From Leptospira sp. WS58.C1 (lineage in GTDB: Bacteria > Spirochaetota > Leptospiria > Leptospirales > Leptospiraceae): DNA of 64,000 nucleotides. The notes under the pieces are model-generated. The model saw only the letters and a list, made by a program, of their open reading frames with translations. It had not been told where the DNA came from and ran no database searches. Shown piece by piece: positions 28,651-38,152 of this stretch. The stretch's first letter is position 1, and each line of letters opens with the position of its first letter. The position numbers were made by a program, and so were the translations under genes. The stretch spans positions 1,329,001-1,393,000 of the forward strand of contig NZ_CP162137.1 in the NCBI RefSeq assembly GCF_040833995.1. Reading direction: 5' to 3'.

Positions 28651-28965
28651 TTATTCCTTTTCGGATAGATTTTTCAATATAGTTTTATCCACATAGAATG
28701 TTCCGAACGGGATACTTGATGCCAAGAGTACGATCCAGGTCCTTTCTTTAAAACTCCAAGAGTTTTCAATGGAGAAATTGAATGTTTGTAGGAGGAATAA
28801 TAGAAAAAGTCCTCCGTGGATTGGACCGACTATTTTGACTAAGTCAGGGATTCCTAATCCGTATTTAAGAGGTACTCCGACGAAAACCAGTAGAAGTAAA
28901 GAACTTCCCTCTAAAAATCCTAGAAGCCTAAGTCTTCCTATATCCGTGCTAAAAAACTTTCCCAT
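28651..28965 (-). CDS. DUF3817 small membrane protein
   Basis: A 104-residue protein with three membrane helices. The start (RLRLLGFLEGSSLLLLVFVGVPLKY) and the central GPIHGGLFLLF are characteristic of DUF3817, integral membrane proteins of unknown role. The final SSIPFGTFYVDK also fits. It lies alone between a 164-bp gap and a 253-bp gap in which I see no gene. Confidence 0.8.
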   Translation of the reverse strand: MGKFFSTDIGRLRLLGFLEGSSLLLLVFVGVPLKYGLGIPDLVKIVGPIHGGLFLLFLLQTFNFSIENSWSFKERTWIVLLASSIPFGTFYVDKTILKNLSEKE

Positions 28966-29218
28966 TATAATCCTCTGAAATACAGTCTTTCTACAATAGC
29001 GAAAAAGGCCAAAGTATACCTAGGAATACTAGAAAGATAGATGTAAGAAATCAGAACAATAAACTTTTGAATTTCTCCTGATCCGCCGTTTTTTCTTTGG
29101 AAATTGCTGATCCCAATGTGAGTAAAAATTCGAAAAAGGAAAGATTTATGGAAACTAAAATTAAGGGATATACAACCCAACGAATAAAAGAATAAAATTT
29201 ACTTTGTAGATTTTCTTT

Positions 29219-30052
29219 TTAGAGAGTTGCGATCTTTCTTGGATTCTTAGTTAACACTTCCGGGATAGGAAGTCCTACACCGCCTAAAGAACGAACCTGC
29301 TTTCCGTTAATATAAAGTCGGATCCCTCTGAGGTCCGAGTTTTCCAGAATGCTATAGCAGATCTGATCCACTCGATCTTTTAGAAGTTCAGGACCGGCAC
29401 CCGCTTCAAAGTCCGGACCGAGATACAATTTTAATACTCCATTCTCCACGGAATATTCTTTAGAATATTCCATTCGATTCGGAAGTGCATTTAAAACGCC
29501 TTGGGTTTTTTCCTCCGCAGAGGGTCCCTTGGTGAGTTCTTTCATAATAAAAAGGATCTTATCTCCTTGGTCGAATTTCCTTTTGATCTGAACAAGCCTA
29601 GAGTGACTTTTGTTCCCTCTTCCGTAAAATTTCAGAAAGTACAGTTTGATCTCTCCCGGAGAATGATCCAAACGAATATTGCGAGAAGGACCGGATGCCA
29701 ATTCCGGTTTAGGCATTTCGACGATAGGGATAAACATTTCTTCCGGATCGTTGGAGTCAGCCTGAGCGGATTCATCGAAAGAACTTTCTCCATTCTGCAT
29801 TAACTCGGTCAAAATTTCATCTTCTGCCTGGTCCATTAATTGTTCATGGGTTTGTTTGCCTTTATTCTCAGAAGAAGAGGGGGATAATGGATTTGTTTTT
29901 CCGATGGTATTAAATCTTGAAAAAAAAGATGGGGATTCTTGTCCGGCGGGGGTGTTATTCTTATTCCCCATGGACTTATCCAATAATACTAAAACGAATA
30001 GAGCCCCCGTCAGGATATAAAGAAGCGATTTAAGTTTATCCGATTCGGGCAC
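29219..30052 (-). CDS. GerMN-domain protein, membrane-anchored
   Basis: A 277-residue protein with one N-terminal membrane anchor (about residues 10-25), a low-complexity Ser/Asn/Glu-rich linker, and a C-terminal GerMN domain (about 130-265). The domain shows LKLYLGPDF, the helix following KDRVDQICYS, and RLYINGKQV. GerMN domains are common in lipoproteins and spore-germination proteins; here the organism is not a spore-former, so an envelope role is more likely. It probably follows the HAD gene (30110-30796) on the same strand, 57 bases upstream. Confidence 0.75.
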   Translation of the reverse strand: MPESDKLKSLLYILTGALFVLVLLDKSMGNKNNTPAGQESPSFFSRFNTIGKTNPLSPSSSENKGKQTHEQLMDQAEDEILTELMQNGESSFDESAQADSNDPEEMFIPIVEMPKPELASGPSRNIRLDHSPGEIKLYFLKFYGRGNKSHSRLVQIKRKFDQGDKILFIMKELTKGPSAEEKTQGVLNALPNRMEYSKEYSVENGVLKLYLGPDFEAGAGPELLKDRVDQICYSILENSDLRGIRLYINGKQVRSLGGVGLPIPEVLTKNPRKIATL

Positions 30053-30109
30053 AATACAATTTTCGGCCGATCCGGAAACCGCCTTCTCTCTTTTTCCGAG
30101 GAAAATAGA

Positions 30110-30796
30110 TCAGAATATTCGATCCAGGTCTTCCAATTGGGCCAGACTCACTTCCCAGTCCGGGATTTCTCCCTCAGGAGCGTGGCCATAGGCGCAGAAC
30201 GCAAATGGGCTTCCGTTTTTGCGAGCCGCTTCATGGTCGGAACTTCTGTCCCCGATCATCAAGATCTCGTCAGGAGAAAAGGAATAATCTCGGATGTATT
30301 TGGCGACGATATCCGGTTTGGTTTTGATCTTCTCATTATCCAGGACCACAATCGGATCGAATAAGGGCAGGATCCCTGCGACTTCCAGGATGGTTTCTAC
30401 ATAGGGCCTTCTGCCATTCGAGGCAGCTAAGATGAGATAGCCCTTATTTTTGAGGGAAGTGACTGTTTCTTTGACCTTAGGGTAGAATTCACCTTCTCCT
30501 TGTCGGATCTTAGACACTAAAAGTTCCAGAACGGAGTCGGAGATCTGGTCTCTTTCGGACTCTTTGAGTTGTGGAACCAGGTTCAAAAAGATGGTTTTGA
30601 CCGGTTTTCCGATCTCTAGCATGATCCTGTCCCGATTCGGGACCTCGAGTGGGATCCGAGAGTTCGTAGAAAATCTGCGGATTGCTTCCGCATAGGTTTC
30701 TAAAATGATTCCTTCCGAAGAAAATAGGGTTCCGTCCACATCGAAGGCAAGTGCGCGGATCCGTTTGGGATTCCAATCCATTAGCAATACAATCAT
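30110..30796 (-). CDS. HAD-superfamily hydrolase, phosphoglycolate-phosphatase-like
   Basis: A 228-residue protein with motif I FDVDGTL (two Asp), motif II LAASNGR, and motif [14 protein letters not shown] with MIGDRSSDH. This is a subfamily IA HAD phosphatase with a helical cap. The ATG at 30796 was chosen as the first start that keeps motif I near the N-terminus; an ATG at 30781 is equally possible, and neither has a clear ribosome site. A longer ORF to 30925 would run into the divergent kamA-type gene's start. Confidence 0.78.
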   Translation of the reverse strand: MIVLLMDWNPKRIRALAFDVDGTLFSSEGIILETYAEAIRRFSTNSRIPLEVPNRDRIMLEIGKPVKTIFLNLVPQLKESERDQISDSVLELLVSKIRQGEGEFYPKVKETVTSLKNKGYLILAASNGRRPYVETILEVAGILPLFDPIVVLDNEKIKTKPDIVAKYIRDYSFSPDEILMIGDRSSDHEAARKNGSPFAFCAYGHAPEGEIPDWEVSLAQLEDLDRIF

Positions 30797-30879
30797 TTTG
30801 GTCGGGGAATTCGAGGCATTCCTTTTTTCCTTCGCTTGATTTTCCCTGCGCGGGCATAAGGATGGGAAAAGAGTTCCGG

Positions 30880-32154
30880 ATGGAGAAGTTAGGAAAAAAC
30901 CGGGGAGTAGCGGATCTAGAGTCACCTGCTGATTCTAGAAAGACTTTGTATTCTTCTTTTATCTGGACGGATTATAAGGCTCAACTCCAAAAAAGAGTGA
31001 AGGCGGAAGACCTTTCCAAATATTTTCAATTAACCGAATCCGAAAAGATCGGGATCGAAGAAACCATCCGACTGAATGTTGGAACTACTCCTTATTATCT
31101 GTTTCTCTCCGATCCGGAAGATCCGAATTGTCCTATCCGAAAAATGATCGTCCCAAGAAAGGAAGAGTCCTTCTTCTCGCCGGAAGAATCATTAGATCCT
31201 TTGCATGAAGAGGATCTTTCTCCCGTCAAGGGACTCACTCATATGTATCCGGACAGAGTATTACTTTTTTCGAATCATGAATGTTCCGTATATTGCAGGC
31301 ATTGTATGAGAGGAAGAAAAGTTTCCGATTCAACCGAAAGAATGGAAACTGCGGATCTGGAATTATGTTTTGATTATATTCGAAATCATCCGGAAATTTC
31401 GGATGTTGTGATCTCCGGAGGAGATCCTCTCAATCTTTCGGACTCCAAAATAGATTGGATCTTAGAAAATTTAGAAAAGATCCCTCATGTTAAAATTTGC
31501 AGATTGGGAACAAGAAATCCTGTCACACTTCCTATGAGGATCACAAACGATTTATGCAAGATCATAGAATCCCATAATACGGATCGTTTATCCATATTTT
31601 GTAATACCCAATTTAATCATGAGAAAGAATGCACCCCCGAAGCGAAAGATGCCATCCTCAAACTCCTAAAAGCGGGAGTGAGTGTCGGAAACCAATCTGT
31701 GATCCTAAAAGGGATCAATGATGATGGAGAAACAATGCTTAGGCTCCATCGAAAACTTTTGGAACTTAGGATCAGAGCGTATTATATGTATGATCCGGAA
31801 TTGATCCCTGGTTCCCGCGGTTTCAGGACTCCTCTTGCAAAAGGGATTCAAATTATTGAATATATGCGCGGGAAAGTTGCGGGTATGGGGATTCCACAAT
31901 TTGTAAACGATCTTCCCGGCGGTGGTGGAAAGGTGAGTCTCGGCCCGAATTGGTATCTTGGATTTCATAAACCTACTCGCAATCATGTGTTCCGATCTGC
32001 TGTGAGAGGGACCTACCATTTGAGTCCCGAGCCTGTGGACAGCGAATATGAGGAAATTTATCCGGAGATCAGCGAGGAAACCTGGTCGAAGTTACTACAG
32101 AATTCCTATTCCGCATGGAAAGGCCTCGGTCCTTTAGGAGAATCTGGAAAATGA
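30880..32154 (+). CDS. Lysine 2,3-aminomutase-like radical SAM/PLP enzyme (KamA family)
   Basis: A 424-residue protein with the radical SAM motif CSVYCRHC (Cys135, 139, 142) and the PLP Lys351 in PGGGGK. The two Asp that in KamA bind the lysine epsilon-amine appear to be present (Asp305 in YDPE and Asp344 in VNDLPGG), so lysine or a similar diamine is the likely substrate. The CRHC and GGGGK sequences are nearer to KamA than to EpmB. The ATG at 30880 has AAAAGAG upstream; 30862 is an alternative. Its TGA overlaps the next ATG (ATGA), placing it first in a coupled three-gene operon. Confidence 0.85.
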   Translation: MEKLGKNRGVADLESPADSRKTLYSSFIWTDYKAQLQKRVKAEDLSKYFQLTESEKIGIEETIRLNVGTTPYYLFLSDPEDPNCPIRKMIVPRKEESFFSPEESLDPLHEEDLSPVKGLTHMYPDRVLLFSNHECSVYCRHCMRGRKVSDSTERMETADLELCFDYIRNHPEISDVVISGGDPLNLSDSKIDWILENLEKIPHVKICRLGTRNPVTLPMRITNDLCKIIESHNTDRLSIFCNTQFNHEKECTPEAKDAILKLLKAGVSVGNQSVILKGINDDGETMLRLHRKLLELRIRAYYMYDPELIPGSRGFRTPLAKGIQIIEYMRGKVAGMGIPQFVNDLPGGGGKVSLGPNWYLGFHKPTRNHVFRSAVRGTYHLSPEPVDSEYEEIYPEISEETWSKLLQNSYSAWKGLGPLGESGK

Positions 32155-33311
32155 ATTCACATTCTCCTTCCGTTTTGATCGTAGCAGATATCCAAAGTTC
32201 TGATATGAATCCAAAAGATGCGCAAGAATGGGAAGATATAAATTCAGTCCAAGAGATCAAACGGACTCTCGAAGAGTTACGGGAGAAAGTGGAAATCATT
32301 GAATTTCCGTCGAAGCTACTACAAAAACTCTCCGATTATTCTTCCTTAGAGCCCGGGGATCGACCTGTTCTATTCCATTTGGTAGAAGGTTTCCGCTCTC
32401 GGAATAGAGAGGCTTTACTTCCGGGGCTTGCGGAATATTTCGGATTTCCGCATACCGGTTCGGATGTCTATGCCCAGAGTCTGAGCTTGGACAAACATCT
32501 TTCTAAACTGTTTTGTGGATCTGCAGGTGTTCCTACCAGTCCCTGGATGATCTGGGAGAAGGAATTTGTCGAAGATACTACATCGCGCTCCAATAGGCCG
32601 CGGAATATGGATTCGCTCGCTGATCAGAAAGAGGTGCGGAACTTGCCACGGAATTCGGATTCCACATTCCGCGGAGCGAGACTTCCTAAGGAATCAGAAT
32701 TCCCAGTATTCTTCAAACCCAGATTCGAAGGCTCTAGCTTAGGAGTGGGAGAAGAAAACCGGATCAATGACAAAGCAGCCTTGGACCAATTTCTCCAAAC
32801 CAAATTCCAAGAATATTCCTCCTGGATCTGCGAATCTTATTTGCCGGGAGAAGAATGGACATTGGCAGTCATCGGTTCCCCAACGTTTGGTTACAAGGCA
32901 AGTCAGGTAGCAAGGATTGGGTTGGAAAATTCTAGCGAAAGTTTATACGGAGAAATTACCAAAACAAAGCTGAGTATGCCTGAAAAATTATATTTCGATC
33001 TGGAAAAGGAAAGATCGGAGTATATCCAAAAGAATTCATTAGAATTATGTAAACTACTCCAAACTTCCGGAGCGGTCCGATTGGATTGGAAAGCCGACTC
33101 GGAAGGCAAACCGATGTTTTTGGAATGGAATCTGACTCCCGGCTTATCTTCATATTACAGCAGTTTTCCGATCTGTTATTCGAAAAGTTTCGGAACGTAT
33201 TCCGATTTGATGAAAGAATTATTGGAGATCGCGAGAGAAGAATTTTTAACGGAAAGATTTCTTTATTCCAAACTGAAAATAGAAAAACAAACGAGCGGGA
33301 TCGACGGATGA
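32151..33311 (+). CDS. D-Ala-D-Ala ligase-like ATP-grasp enzyme with in-frame palindromic insert
   Basis: A 386-residue ATP-grasp protein. The first subdomain ends with [21 protein letters not shown], like the Ddl start. The ATP-binding strand and loop are [15 protein letters not shown], and the Mg-binding end is [12 protein letters not shown] in place of the usual E-x-N-T-x-PG. It should form an amide or peptide bond from an acyl phosphate. Residues about 145-177 (SRSNRPRN to GARLP) are a low-complexity insert encoded by palindromic DNA (32583-32681). The start ATG overlaps the upstream stop, and its stop overlaps the next ATG, showing tight coupling. Confidence 0.82.
   Translation: MNSHSPSVLIVADIQSSDMNPKDAQEWEDINSVQEIKRTLEELREKVEIIEFPSKLLQKLSDYSSLEPGDRPVLFHLVEGFRSRNREALLPGLAEYFGFPHTGSDVYAQSLSLDKHLSKLFCGSAGVPTSPWMIWEKEFVEDTTSRSNRPRNMDSLADQKEVRNLPRNSDSTFRGARLPKESEFPVFFKPRFEGSSLGVGEENRINDKAALDQFLQTKFQEYSSWICESYLPGEEWTLAVIGSPTFGYKASQVARIGLENSSESLYGEITKTKLSMPEKLYFDLEKERSEYIQKNSLELCKLLQTSGAVRLDWKADSEGKPMFLEWNLTPGLSSYYSSFPICYSKSFGTYSDLMKELLEIAREEFLTERFLYSKLKIEKQTSGIDG
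32583..32681. repeat. In-frame palindromic element inside the ATP-grasp gene
   Basis: The left arm contains CGCTCC then CGCGGAATATGGATTC (32586-32614); the right arm contains GGATTCCACATTCCGCGGAGCG (32657-32678), its imperfect reverse complement. A third, direct copy CCACGGAATTCGGATTC lies at 32646-32662. A central TGATCA occurs at 32621-32626. The insert keeps the reading frame, encodes a polar Arg/Asn/Ser-rich loop and interrupts an otherwise regular ATP-grasp protein. Confidence 0.65.
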
Positions 33312-33985
33312 AAACGTTTCGAGAAGAATTGATAGACCAGGTTCGATACCACCCCGTATTGACTGCAAATCGATGGTTGGAGGAAAAAGAAGAAAGGATG
33401 GAAAAGTCCGACCTTCTTCTTTGGTTGAAGCAGGAATATTTTGTATCGGTAGATTTCGTGAATTGGTTCTTAAACACTGCCGCTCTCACCAATTTTGTGC
33501 CTTCTAAGATAGTTATAGTACAAAATATCTGGGAAGAATTGGGGGAAGGAAAAGAAGAAGATTCACATGTTTCTATCCTTAGAAAGTTTCTCTACGAGAT
33601 GGGTGAGGCAGTCACTCAGGAGGATATACTTCCGGAAACAAAAGCTTATCTGGATCTGATGAAAAGAATTACGACAACCGATTTTTATTCCGCCCTGGGA
33701 GCGCTTGGACCGGCAAATGAGTATCTTCTAAAATTGGAATATTCCAGAATGTATAAGTCTTATTCTGATCTGAAGTCCAGGATTACGCTTCCCGAAGGAA
33801 AATTTTTCCAAGTGAATCTGGAAGCCGACGAATCTCATTCTGAAAAAATGTTTAGGCTGATAGAATCCGTGGCAACGGATCCTGAAAAAATGCAAAAAGT
33901 AAGAGAAGGATCTAAACTTGCATTGGATGCACGTTTAGTATTTTATGAAGGTCTAAAGAAGACGGTGTCTCAGCTCTCTCGCTAA
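33308..33985 (+). CDS. Haem-oxygenase-like diiron (HDO/CADD-type) enzyme
   Basis: A 225-residue all-helical protein of the iron-containing redox enzyme group. Likely metal ligands are Glu80 and His87 (E-x6-H), Glu138 (in NEYLL), and Asp174 and His177 (ADESH). In the chlamydial CADD pattern as I remember it, a further His stands four residues before the Asp; here that position is Asn170. Family members oxidise amino-acid-derived or fatty substrates with O2. It is the third gene of the kamA/ATP-grasp operon, joined by an ATGA overlap, which suggests a tailoring role on their product. Confidence 0.72.
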   Translation: MKTFREELIDQVRYHPVLTANRWLEEKEERMEKSDLLLWLKQEYFVSVDFVNWFLNTAALTNFVPSKIVIVQNIWEELGEGKEEDSHVSILRKFLYEMGEAVTQEDILPETKAYLDLMKRITTTDFYSALGALGPANEYLLKLEYSRMYKSYSDLKSRITLPEGKFFQVNLEADESHSEKMFRLIESVATDPEKMQKVREGSKLALDARLVFYEGLKKTVSQLSR

Positions 33986-34329
33986 ACCTTGGATCGAATC
34001 GATTTTAATAGATTCATCACAATCATCCCGAGCAGAGGGACCAAGGGAAGATAGAGAAGCGGAGAAACCCATCTCCAACCTTTTAAAGAATGAGAAAGTT
34101 TTCGGACCGCAAAAAATCCGGGATATCTCATGTTTCCGGAGATCAATTGTACATTCCCTGCTACGAATTTAGGCTCTAAACTTGGATGCAGTTCTTTTAG
34201 ATCCTGGGTAGAAAGACCTCTAAAACTCACGAATTTTATGTTTTTGTCTAAGGATATTTCAGACAAGCGGGAGGCGAGACCGGAACAAAAACCGCAGTCT
34301 CCATCGTATAAAAAAATATTCTTTTCCAT
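33982..34329 (-). CDS. DCC-family (DUF393) thiol-disulfide oxidoreductase, second copy
   Basis: A 115-residue protein beginning with the family motif [10 protein letters not shown]. The remaining landmarks are weaker, and the C-terminus is a hydrophobic helix ([18 protein letters not shown]), suggesting membrane association. It is shorter than the copy at 868-1281 and clearly diverged. It overlaps the 3' end of the diiron gene by four bases in convergent orientation, and it follows the N-acetylglutamate synthase-like gene by one base, so those two are probably co-transcribed. Confidence 0.78.
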   Translation of the reverse strand: MEKNIFLYDGDCGFCSGLASRLSEISLDKNIKFVSFRGLSTQDLKELHPSLEPKFVAGNVQLISGNMRYPGFFAVRKLSHSLKGWRWVSPLLYLPLVPLLGMIVMNLLKSIRSKV

Positions 34330-34330
34330 A

Positions 34331-35509
34331 TCAGGAATCGATCTTTTGTTTAGATTCCAGATCCTCCGGAAGGTTTCTTAAAAAATCGCAGACGGAAGGA
34401 ATTTCTTTCTCTTGTAATCCGATCCAAAAATAGACCCAGATTCCTTCTTTTTGAAGGCCGCTACATTCTTTTGCATACCATTTGGAGATCGTATTCTCGG
34501 CTCTGGCTCTCCAGAAAAGAGTAGGTGTTTTTTTTAACATCTCGTCCCAGATATCTCTTCCTACTCCTTCTCCTCTCGCTATCTCGTTCACCGCGAATTT
34601 GGAAAGAAATGTTCCCCAAGGAGTGTTTTGTAGAAGGGCACATCCTTTGTATTCGGATTCCAAAACGATACCGGAAAATTCCTTATTCCAAAAACCTTGT
34701 TTTAATCCTCTTCCGAAAGAATCCTCTATCAGTAAGTTCAGTCGTTTAGGATCTAAATTTCTAAAATCGGTATGGAATTCTATTTTATTCTTTTTTCTTA
34801 ATAGAGTTCCGCTACCTTTGATGGTGAATAATTCTTTTAATAAACCCGGAGCGGAAGTGATCGCTATCTGGAGATTCGGATCTCCGGTGTATTCAAAGAT
34901 CCGTTTGCATTCATTGAATAGGGACTGATCTTCTTTTTGAAGGTTTTCGGAAGATTCGAAATCTAAGATAGAGATCTTTTTATCGTCGGAATTATAAAGT
35001 CCGCTTCTAGTAGTAAGTAGAATTAACTTTTTGGTCCTCAGCTCCTTGCATAAATTGGAAAGGTAAGGATATATTTCGGATCCACCTTGGTCCGTAACGA
35101 ATACGGGGATCTTCTTTTCTTTTATAGAAGAGAGGACGGATTCCAATGCTTGGCTTGGATTTCTAAACCATTTTGCCGGAAGGTTTCGGGAACCGGGAAG
35201 TTCTTGTCCTTCTTCCAATGAGTCCTTGATGGATTCCAAACTGATCTTGGAAGCGGGAGAACGATAGAACAGATTTGCGTAAGAGACTCCATCCTTTTCC
35301 AGAACGACTACGGGAAAAAGCTGTAATTTTTGTAATAACTTTAAATTGTATAAGAATGCTTCCGCGGACTCAGTCAATGTTTCGGAGCTTGCATGTATGA
35401 CCGCAAATTTTTCAGGCTCCAAGGACCGGAAGAGTTTCAGGAACTGAAAACTGTCCTTGGAGTTTTCTGTGACTTCTAAAAGTTTGAGTAAGATCTCCTG
35501 GTGATTCAT
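34331..35509 (-). CDS. N-acetylglutamate synthase-like protein (degenerate AAK domain + DUF619 GNAT)
   Basis: A 392-residue two-domain protein. The N-terminal half looks like an amino acid kinase fold, but its P-loop-like KxGG is replaced ([10 protein letters not shown]), so kinase activity is unlikely. The C-terminal half matches the NAGS-type acetyltransferase (DUF619): [37 protein letters not shown], and WVYFWIGL. It probably acetylates glutamate, the first step of arginine synthesis. It precedes a small DCC gene and follows the RNA methyltransferase gene by 18 bases. Confidence 0.75.
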   Translation of the reverse strand: MNHQEILLKLLEVTENSKDSFQFLKLFRSLEPEKFAVIHASSETLTESAEAFLYNLKLLQKLQLFPVVVLEKDGVSYANLFYRSPASKISLESIKDSLEEGQELPGSRNLPAKWFRNPSQALESVLSSIKEKKIPVFVTDQGGSEIYPYLSNLCKELRTKKLILLTTRSGLYNSDDKKISILDFESSENLQKEDQSLFNECKRIFEYTGDPNLQIAITSAPGLLKELFTIKGSGTLLRKKNKIEFHTDFRNLDPKRLNLLIEDSFGRGLKQGFWNKEFSGIVLESEYKGCALLQNTPWGTFLSKFAVNEIARGEGVGRDIWDEMLKKTPTLFWRARAENTISKWYAKECSGLQKEGIWVYFWIGLQEKEIPSVCDFLRNLPEDLESKQKIDS

Positions 35510-35527
35510 CTCTCCCTGGAATCTGGT

Positions 35528-37681
35528 TTAGTCGATCCGGTAGGCAACTAATTTTCCTTTTAACTTAGCAATCGTGACGGATTGTTCTTTGTCGGACTTC
35601 AGTTTTAAAAAGCCTAAAAGGGAAGGATCTCCCGCCACTAAAGCTACATAGGAACCTGAAAAATTCTTTTTTAAGGTCTCTCCCCAGTTTGAATAAAGTT
35701 CGGAAACCGAATCCTTATCTCCCAAACGGACTCCGTATGGAGGATTGGTTACGATCTTTCCTTCTTTGAAGCCAAGGCCTGCCTCCTGGTCCTCTGCGGA
35801 AGCTACCTTCCAATGGATCAGGTCGGCGACACCCGCTTCTTTTGCATTCTTCTTCGCTAGGTCGATTGCATCTTCCGAGATATCGGAACCGAAGAGTAGG
35901 ATCTCTTTGGAGTCCCATTCTTCCTTCGCTTTGCAAGGTCCGAAAAGTCGGGTGAAGATAGAAGATCTGGATAAACTTTTATAATTCACCCAGCCGCCGT
36001 TTCTCATTCTGAGTGCTGCCTCTATCAATAGAGTTCCTGAACCGCAGAATGGATCGTACAATGCCTCTCCCGGTTTCCAACCGGAAAAGCGGAGAAGCGC
36101 CTGGGCCAAGGTCTCTCTGAGCGGAGCTTCTCCCCCTTCTCTGCCATGACCTCTTCTTTGTAAAGGTTGTGCGTGTAATGCCAGGAATAATTTTACCTGG
36201 TTCATTCTGGAGCGAAGGTAGAATAATACCTCAGGCTCTTCACGATCCGCTTCCGGAAGTTCCAGGCCTTGTGCCCTGAATCTGTCGAAGATCGCATCTT
36301 TTAAACGATAAGTCGCATAACGTGAATCTTGCAGGCTATCCTTTGTGGCAGCGTCTATTCGGAACTTGGTGCCAGGAGAAAGTAATTTTTCGAAAGGGAA
36401 CATCGCCGCGACTTCGTATAGATCGTCAGGTCCTTGAATGTCCTGCCAAGAAGACAATTCGAAACTGATCCCGGAAGAGATCCCGGAACTCAAACAAAAA
36501 TCCCTGACTTTTTTAGAAGGTCCCTTAAAGAAAACTCCTCCTCTATTGTCGGAAAGAATTTCCAAGCCTGCTTCTTTGACTTCTTCTTTTAATAGGAAGG
36601 CAAGACCGTCTCCGCATGACGCGTGATAGGTGAGCGCTTCCGGTCTATCGAATTCGGAAAGAGAAAGTTTTGCGGATTGCCAACCGGCTCGGATACCTTC
36701 TCTATAGTGATCTTCTTCATAAGGGCGAGTTGGACGTTCGGAACGAAATCCTTCTTTTCCCCGTGGAGAAAAAGGACGTCTTTCGCTGCGACCTGTGTCA
36801 CGGGAGAACGGCTTTCTGTCTCCGCGGTCGGAGTCACGGGAGAATGGTTTACGTTCTCCACGATCTGAATTGCGAGTGAACGGTTTGCGCTCTCCTCTGT
36901 TGGAATTTTCACCGAAGGAACTTCTACCTTCTCCTCTTGTATTTCCGGAAAAAGGTTTTCTTTCGCTGCGGTCGGAGTCACGGGAGAATGGTTTTCTTTC
37001 TCCGCGGTCCGAATTGCGAGTGAACGGTTTGCGCTCTCCTCTGTTGGAATTTTCACCGAAGGAACTTCTACCTTCTCCTCTTGAGTTTCCGGAAAAAGGT
37101 TTTCTTTCGCTGCGGTCGGAGTCACGGGAGAATGGTTTACGTTCTCCACGATCTGAATTGCGAGTGAACGGTTTGCGCTCTCCTCTGTTGGAATTTTCAC
37201 CGAAGGAACTTCTACCTTCTCCTCTTGAGTTTCCGGAAAAAGGTTTTCTTTCACTGCGATCGGAGTCACGGGAGAACGGTTTTCTTTCTCCGCGGTCCGA
37301 ATTCCGAGTGAACGGTTTCCGATCATCTCTGCTGGAATCCTTTTCACGATATGGTTTTCTGTCATCGTCGGAAAATTTACGATTTCCGGACCGAGCAGGC
37401 GGCTTTCTATCAATGCCTGAACGAGAAGGTTTAGAGTGTCCTCTTTCTTTCGGTTTGTCGGAGGAATATCCTGATTTGGAATTTCCGTCTTTGGGGCGAT
37501 AAGGTCGTTCTGAATCGCCTTTTTCTTTAGAGCGATAGGGTTTACGATCGGAATCTTTATCGGCACTCGAGTTTTTTGATCGAGTCGGTTTGGAAAAAGA
37601 AGAACCTGATTTATTCGCTGGCCCCTTCTTGCCATAACCGGAAGAAGGGGATTTTTTAGGAGATGGTTTTTTGGAATTCAA
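35528..37681 (-). CDS. THUMP-domain class I RNA methyltransferase (RlmL-like) with repeat-rich N-terminus
   Basis: A 717-residue protein. Residues 1-340 are low-complexity, rich in Arg, Ser, Asp and Lys, with at least three copies of a 48-residue unit containing RGERKPF. Then come a THUMP domain (about 350-480) and a methyltransferase domain with LYDPFCGSGTLLIEAA (about residue 545) and the N6/N2-methyltransferase motif NPPYG (about 655). The fold points to methylation of a guanine in 23S rRNA, as in the RlmL half of RlmKL. The basic head probably binds RNA. The catalytic part is of usual length; the head is unusual. Confidence 0.85.
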   Translation of the reverse strand: MNSKKPSPKKSPSSGYGKKGPANKSGSSFSKPTRSKNSSADKDSDRKPYRSKEKGDSERPYRPKDGNSKSGYSSDKPKERGHSKPSRSGIDRKPPARSGNRKFSDDDRKPYREKDSSRDDRKPFTRNSDRGERKPFSRDSDRSERKPFSGNSRGEGRSSFGENSNRGERKPFTRNSDRGERKPFSRDSDRSERKPFSGNSRGEGRSSFGENSNRGERKPFTRNSDRGERKPFSRDSDRSERKPFSGNTRGEGRSSFGENSNRGERKPFTRNSDRGERKPFSRDSDRGDRKPFSRDTGRSERRPFSPRGKEGFRSERPTRPYEEDHYREGIRAGWQSAKLSLSEFDRPEALTYHASCGDGLAFLLKEEVKEAGLEILSDNRGGVFFKGPSKKVRDFCLSSGISSGISFELSSWQDIQGPDDLYEVAAMFPFEKLLSPGTKFRIDAATKDSLQDSRYATYRLKDAIFDRFRAQGLELPEADREEPEVLFYLRSRMNQVKLFLALHAQPLQRRGHGREGGEAPLRETLAQALLRFSGWKPGEALYDPFCGSGTLLIEAALRMRNGGWVNYKSLSRSSIFTRLFGPCKAKEEWDSKEILLFGSDISEDAIDLAKKNAKEAGVADLIHWKVASAEDQEAGLGFKEGKIVTNPPYGVRLGDKDSVSELYSNWGETLKKNFSGSYVALVAGDPSLLGFLKLKSDKEQSVTIAKLKGKLVAYRID
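36830..37321. repeat. 144-bp tandem repeats inside the RNA methyltransferase gene
   Basis: About 3.4 copies of a 144-bp unit encode the 48-residue repeat. The landmark TTTCCGGAA occurs at 36942, 37086 and 37230, exactly 144 bases apart. The copies are nearly identical with a few substitutions, so copy number may vary between strains. The low complexity also creates long spurious ORFs on the other frames. Confidence 0.9.
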
Positions 37682-37684
37682 TGC

Positions 37685-38152
37685 TTAGGTGATTTGTTGG
37701 GCCAAATAATTTTGGACCCCAATGGTTTTGATGATCTCTAGCTGGGCCTCGAGCCAGTCGATATGCTCCTCCTCGGAGACGAGGATCTTCTCGAGCAATT
37801 CACGTGTGCCGTTGTCTTTGTTTTTGGTGGAAATTTCTATCCCGCGATTTAAACGTTCTACGGCATTGTATTCCACGTCCAAATCATTTTTTAGGATACT
37901 TTCGATATCCTTGCCTACATTGATCTTCATGTATCTTTGCAGATCGGGAATTCCGTCGAGAAATAGGATGCGCTCGATCACTTGGTCTGCGTGATTCATC
38001 TCTTCGATGGATTCTTTTTTCATGTAAGAAGCAAGTTTATCGTAACCCCAGTTTTTATTCAACTTTGCGTGAATAAAGTACTGGTTAATCGCTGTGAGTT
38101 CGGCGGAGAGCACTTCCGCTAAGATATCGAGGACTTCTTGGTTTCCTTTCAC
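37685..38152 (-). CDS. bfr: Bacterioferritin
   Basis: A 155-residue four-helix protein closely matching bacterioferritin. Ferroxidase ligands are visible in ELTAINQYF, in ESIEEMNHAD (Glu and His) and in SEEEHIDWLE. The haem-binding Met is present in that EEMNHAD segment. It stores iron as a 24-mer with haem between subunits. It starts 132 bases from the divergent thiolase-like gene and ends just before the RNA methyltransferase gene on the same strand. Confidence 0.93.
   Translation of the reverse strand: MKGNQEVLDILAEVLSAELTAINQYFIHAKLNKNWGYDKLASYMKKESIEEMNHADQVIERILFLDGIPDLQRYMKINVGKDIESILKNDLDVEYNAVERLNRGIEISTKNKDNGTRELLEKILVSEEEHIDWLEAQLEIIKTIGVQNYLAQQIT

Noticed and set aside
28965..29180. 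Possible 71-residue minus-strand gene before DUF3817
   Set aside because: No signal, domain or ribosome site. The composition looks like translated AT-rich spacer.
30751..30861. N-terminal extension of the KamA-like protein
   Set aside because: The extra residues overlap the divergent HAD gene's start and are unlike the KamA N-terminus. Later ATGs with a ribosome site explain the start better.
36795..37502. Plus-strand ORF of 235 codons opposite the same repeats
   Set aside because: Same cause: the tandem repeat keeps a frame open on the opposite strand. The translation is a monotonous Arg/Ser/Glu-Leu repeat with no ribosome site.
36589..37635. Long minus-strand ORF of 348 codons in another frame of the RNA methyltransferase gene
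   Set aside because: It lies entirely within the repeat-rich head, has a repetitive low-complexity translation and no recognisable domain. It is a by-product of the 144-bp repeats.
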